Positions 5,728-5,728 of a DNA stretch of 5,728 nucleotides are shown here, piece after piece. The notes beneath the pieces were generated by a model. That model was not told the origin of the DNA. It saw nothing but the letters and a program-made list of their open reading frames with translations, and did not search any database. Location: positions 1 to 5,728 of the forward strand of contig JBHHWI010000146.1 of NCBI GenBank assembly GCA_046756445.1, read 5' to 3'. The position numbers and the translations under genes were made by a program. The DNA comes from JACZWL01 sp046756445. GTDB taxonomy: Bacteria > Pseudomonadota > Gammaproteobacteria > Steroidobacterales > Woeseiaceae. Positions within the stretch are counted from its first letter, which is position 1. The number at the start of each line of letters is the position of its first letter.

Positions 5728-5728
5728 G

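Noticed and set aside
1..5728. Search for CRISPR, tRNA/rRNA, insertion sequence or phage features
   Set aside because: No regularly spaced repeats, no tRNA-like cloverleaf with the GTTC-type arm, no transposase or integrase motifs; nearly all the sequence is explained by housekeeping genes.

Overview
The window looks like an ordinary, gene-dense stretch of a chromosome from a high-GC gammaproteobacterium (roughly 60% G+C by eye). The evidence is the System I cytochrome c maturation cluster in the order ccmF-ccmG-ccmH-ccmI with a separate CcmI, the close CcmF match to the E. coli protein around the WWD domain, and the use of TTG and overlapping ATGA/TGATG starts. I cannot name the genus. An environmental or marine gammaproteobacterium would fit, but that is a guess.

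Bases 1-3224 hold the tail of a ccm operon on the + strand. It contains the C-terminal two thirds of CcmF (haem lyase core, running in from the left edge), CcmG (membrane-anchored thioredoxin), CcmH (CxxC apocytochrome reductant) and CcmI (two membrane segments, TPR domain and C-terminal apocytochrome-chaperone domain). All junctions overlap by 1-4 bases, so translation is probably coupled. Together these proteins keep apocytochrome CxxCH cysteines reduced, deliver the apoprotein and attach haem in the periplasm.

Bases 3247-4956 encode a 569-residue malic-enzyme-family protein, and 4977-5381 a 134-residue hotdog-fold thioesterase-like protein starting at TTG. Both follow the ccm genes on the same strand with gaps of 22 and 20 bases, so they may be read through from the ccm operon, although no functional link to cytochrome maturation is evident. 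The malic enzyme has a Ser where malic enzymes normally carry a malate-binding Arg, and several other positions resemble malolactic enzymes.

On the - strand at 5383-5607 there is a small unrecognised protein of 74 residues, convergent with the thioesterase; the two stop codons are separated by one base. A compact GC-rich hairpin inside the last codons of the thioesterase could serve as a shared terminator. The last 121 bases are non-coding and hold palindromic and directly repeated motifs (a CRP-like TGTGA-N6-TCACG site and a tandem CGAACTTTC repeat) that probably belong to promoters of the small gene and/or of a gene beyond the right edge.

I see no mobile element, CRISPR array, tRNA, rRNA or obvious novel multi-gene system here. 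The points most worth checking are the malic enzyme active-site change, the very short CcmI membrane loop, and the regulatory region at the right edge.
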